From the NCBI GenBank assembly GCA_937896705.1, contig CALBOC010000181.1:1-6864 (forward strand): DNA of 6,864 bases, written 5' to 3'. The stretch is from an uncultured Micrococcaceae bacterium (lineage in GTDB: Bacteria; Actinomycetota; Actinomycetes; Actinomycetales; Micrococcaceae). Positions 5,623 through 6,864 of the stretch are shown here, in pieces. Position numbers and translations under genes: made by a program. A model generated the notes under the pieces. The model made no database searches and had not been told where the DNA came from. It saw only the letters and a list, made by a program, of their open reading frames with translations. Position 1 is the stretch's first letter, and every line of letters starts with the position of its first letter.

Positions 5623-6423
5623 ATGACAAGTTCAGAAGACCGTCCAGAGGTGGCAGCGCCCATTCAATCGGTTGACCGTGCATTGCAAATTCTCGAGTTC
5701 TTAACTGACGAACCTGTCCTGACCAGCTCCGAGATCGCCCGCCGGCTGGGCGTGCATCGATCAACTGCTTCGCGACTGCTGACTACGTTGGAACGTCGGG
5801 GTGTGGTCGAGCAACTTGCCGATCGTGGCGCCTACCGGTTGGGTCTGGGGCTACTTCGCATGGCATATCCCGTGTCCACACGTTTTGATTTAGCGCGTGA
5901 TAGCCAAACGATCTGTGATGCGCTTGCCGAAGCGACCCAGGAAACTACCAACGTCGCTATCCTCGATGAGGGTTACGCCGTGACAATTACCCAAAGCGCA
6001 GGCCAACGTATGGTCGGTGTGGCTGGCCAGTATGTCGGCCAGCGCGTGCCCTTGCATGCCACATCGACGGGGAAGCTTCTGCTGGCCTACGCGCCCGAAG
6101 AAGTGTGGGCTCAGGTGAGTGCACAACCGTTGATGAAATTCACCGAGGCCACCCAACTCGAAAGCGCCCATCTCGCCGAAGAGTTGGAAATAATCCGACA
6201 ACGCGGTTGGGCCTCGGCCATTGGAGAGTGGGAGGAGGGTATCAATGCTCTGGCAGTACCGGTGTGGGACGCCACCGGGCGACTCGTTGCCGCGGTTTCG
6301 GTCACTGCTCCGGACTTTAGAATGCCAGAAGTCGAGTTTGACTCCTTCCTGGAGCAAGCACGCCACGCTGCGCGCGATCTGGAGAGTCGCTTGGGGTTTT
6401 CGCGAGTCGACCCGACAGCTTAA
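5623..6423 (+). CDS. IclR family transcriptional regulator
   Basis: This 266-residue protein is a full-length IclR-type regulator (the family usually runs 240-280 residues), a dimeric or tetrameric DNA-binding protein that senses a small catabolic metabolite. The N-terminal winged helix-turn-helix spans about residues 14-75: IQSVDRALQILEFL leads in, SSEIARRLGVHRSTASRLLTTLERRG carries the recognition helix, and GAYRLGLGLL forms the wing and linker. The effector domain spans about 85-256 and carries the family motif LHATSTGKLLLA (144-155) and the ligand-pocket strands GWASAIGEWEEGINALAVPV and LVAAVSVTAP. A weak GAGAG Shine-Dalgarno lies five bases before the ATG. The gene ends with two tandem TAA stops. 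No terminator separates it from the co-directional DmdA-like gene 146 bases on, and matching palindromes precede both genes, so that gene is its most likely target. The effector is unknown. Confidence 0.94.
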   Translation: MTSSEDRPEVAAPIQSVDRALQILEFLTDEPVLTSSEIARRLGVHRSTASRLLTTLERRGVVEQLADRGAYRLGLGLLRMAYPVSTRFDLARDSQTICDALAEATQETTNVAILDEGYAVTITQSAGQRMVGVAGQYVGQRVPLHATSTGKLLLAYAPEEVWAQVSAQPLMKFTEATQLESAHLAEELEIIRQRGWASAIGEWEEGINALAVPVWDATGRLVAAVSVTAPDFRMPEVEFDSFLEQARHAARDLESRLGFSRVDPTA

Positions 6424-6431
6424 TAAACCTC

Positions 6432-6461
6432 TTTACCTGTGATCCATCCCACGGTTAGACT
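6432..6461 (+). promoter_or_regulatory. Probable promoter of the DmdA-like gene
   Basis: TTTACC (6432-6437) and TAGACT (6456-6461), with an 18-base spacer, make a plausible sigma-A-type promoter. Its start would be near 6468, giving a leader of about 100 bases. The candidate operator at 6490-6508 would then lie just downstream of the start point. Confidence 0.5.
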
Positions 6462-6489
6462 GTGTGTATGTGCTGCATAGTGTGAGCGT

Positions 6490-6508
6490 TGTAGCGCATT
6501 ATGCAACA
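6490..6508. promoter_or_regulatory. Candidate IclR operator upstream of the DmdA-like gene
   Basis: The site reads TGT-A-GC-GC-A-T-T-AT-GC-A-ACA, an imperfect palindrome with one further T/A pair outside it (6489 and 6509). The arrangement of symmetric bases is the same as at 5549-5567. An extra half-site-like sequence, CTGCATAGTG (6473-6482), is inverted relative to CATTATGCAA (6497-6506) and could support cooperative binding. If the promoter at 6432-6461 is right, a bound regulator here would block the early transcript rather than the polymerase site. Confidence 0.6.
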
Positions 6509-6569
6509 ATGAGGGGTAAGTTCTTGGTCTGCCAGGGTCGATCCCCTCCGTGCCCACAGGGAGTAACCC

Positions 6570-6864
6570 ATGAACGCAAACCGCCCATCAGTCGATCAAT
6601 CCAACCGGGTTGTCCCGATCAATCTCCGTCAGTCCGGACCCACCCCGGTCGAAATGCTGATTGATACCCGAGTCCGTAAGTCACCCTACTGGCATCTGTC
6701 CATGGAAGCCGGCTGCTGGAGGGCCTCAGTTTATAACCGGATGTATCATCCGCGCGGTTATGTCCGGCCCGAAGATGGCGGTGCCATGGTCGAATACGAT
6801 GCTTTGGTTAACCACGTGACGCTCTGGAATGTGGCGGTAGAGCGCCAGATCCAGGTCAAAGGGC
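6570..6864 (+). CDS. DmdA/GcvT-like aminomethyltransferase family protein, N-terminal part
   Basis: The first 98 codons are present; the gene runs off the right edge. The segment RVRKSPYWHLSMEAGCWRAS, then VYNRMYHPRGY and LVNHVTLWNVAVERQIQVKG, matches the start of the GcvT fold in the DmdA-type branch (compare the family's YNHM and VWDVAVERQVEI motifs). Proteins of this fold hand a methyl or one-carbon group to tetrahydrofolate. Known substrates in the family include dimethylsulfoniopropionate, glycine-derived aminomethyl groups, sarcosine and dimethylglycine. The ATG at 6570 has a good AGGGAG ribosome-binding site at 6558-6563. About 35 mostly polar residues precede the conserved part. A flanking IclR gene and a shared palindrome suggest an inducible catabolic gene. 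True DMSP demethylation cannot be claimed, since the substrate-contacting residues lie mostly outside the window. Plain GcvT or another methylated-amine demethylase remains possible. Confidence 0.82.
   Translation, partial: MNANRPSVDQSNRVVPINLRQSGPTPVEMLIDTRVRKSPYWHLSMEAGCWRASVYNRMYHPRGYVRPEDGGAMVEYDALVNHVTLWNVAVERQIQVKG

Noticed and set aside
6464..6664. 66-codon open frame starting near the DmdA-like promoter
   Set aside because: It covers the operator and ribosome-binding region, overlaps the well-supported DmdA-like frame, has no plausible ribosome-binding site and no family resemblance.

Overview
The window looks like chromosomal DNA from a moderately GC-rich actinobacterium, most plausibly a member of Micrococcales. 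The evidence is: an ElaA-type acetyltransferase that appears to be leaderless, TAGAAT/TAGACT-type -10 boxes, a tRNA gene without an encoded CCA end, a membrane-anchored DsbA-like protein with a long acidic Ala/Pro-rich linker, an NADPH-dependent F420 reductase-like protein, and an ornithine cyclodeaminase-family protein of the kind annotated as tyramine oxidase subunit B. The genus cannot be fixed from the sequence alone. No mobile element, CRISPR array or phage gene was seen.

Layout from left to right. Positions 1-126 hold GC-rich inverted repeats (probably the 3' end of an off-window transcript) and the promoter of a GNAT/ElaA-like acetyltransferase (127-732). A gene-free 248-base stretch leads to the tyramine oxidase subunit B-like gene (981-2114, TTG start), which ends in a strong intrinsic terminator (2126-2171). 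Converging on it from the other strand is a two-gene, translationally overlapping unit. It consists of a fumarylacetoacetate hydrolase-family protein (3706 down to 2798) followed by an F420-reductase-like NAD(P)-binding protein (2811 down to 2182). Divergent from that unit is a small two-helix membrane protein of unknown function (3838-4320), followed by the membrane-anchored thioredoxin-fold protein (4400-5236). A tRNA-Thr(UGU) gene with its own promoter and terminator follows (5285-5436). The right end holds an IclR-family regulator (5623-6423) and the first 98 codons of a DmdA/GcvT-like tetrahydrofolate-dependent methyltransferase (6570 to the window edge).

The most interesting regulatory signal is a 19-base palindrome, TGTNGCNNANTNNGCNACA. 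It occurs upstream of the iclR-type gene (5549-5567, with a weaker second copy at 5470-5488) and again upstream of the DmdA-like gene (6490-6508). This suggests an autoregulated IclR protein that controls the methyltransferase gene downstream. Several genes here are catabolic in flavour: an amine-linked dehydrogenase-family protein, FAA hydrolase, a THF methyltransferase and an IclR regulator. Nothing in the window proves that they form one pathway. I see no clear evidence of a novel defence or mobile system; apart from the operator set and a few orphan genes the region is ordinary.
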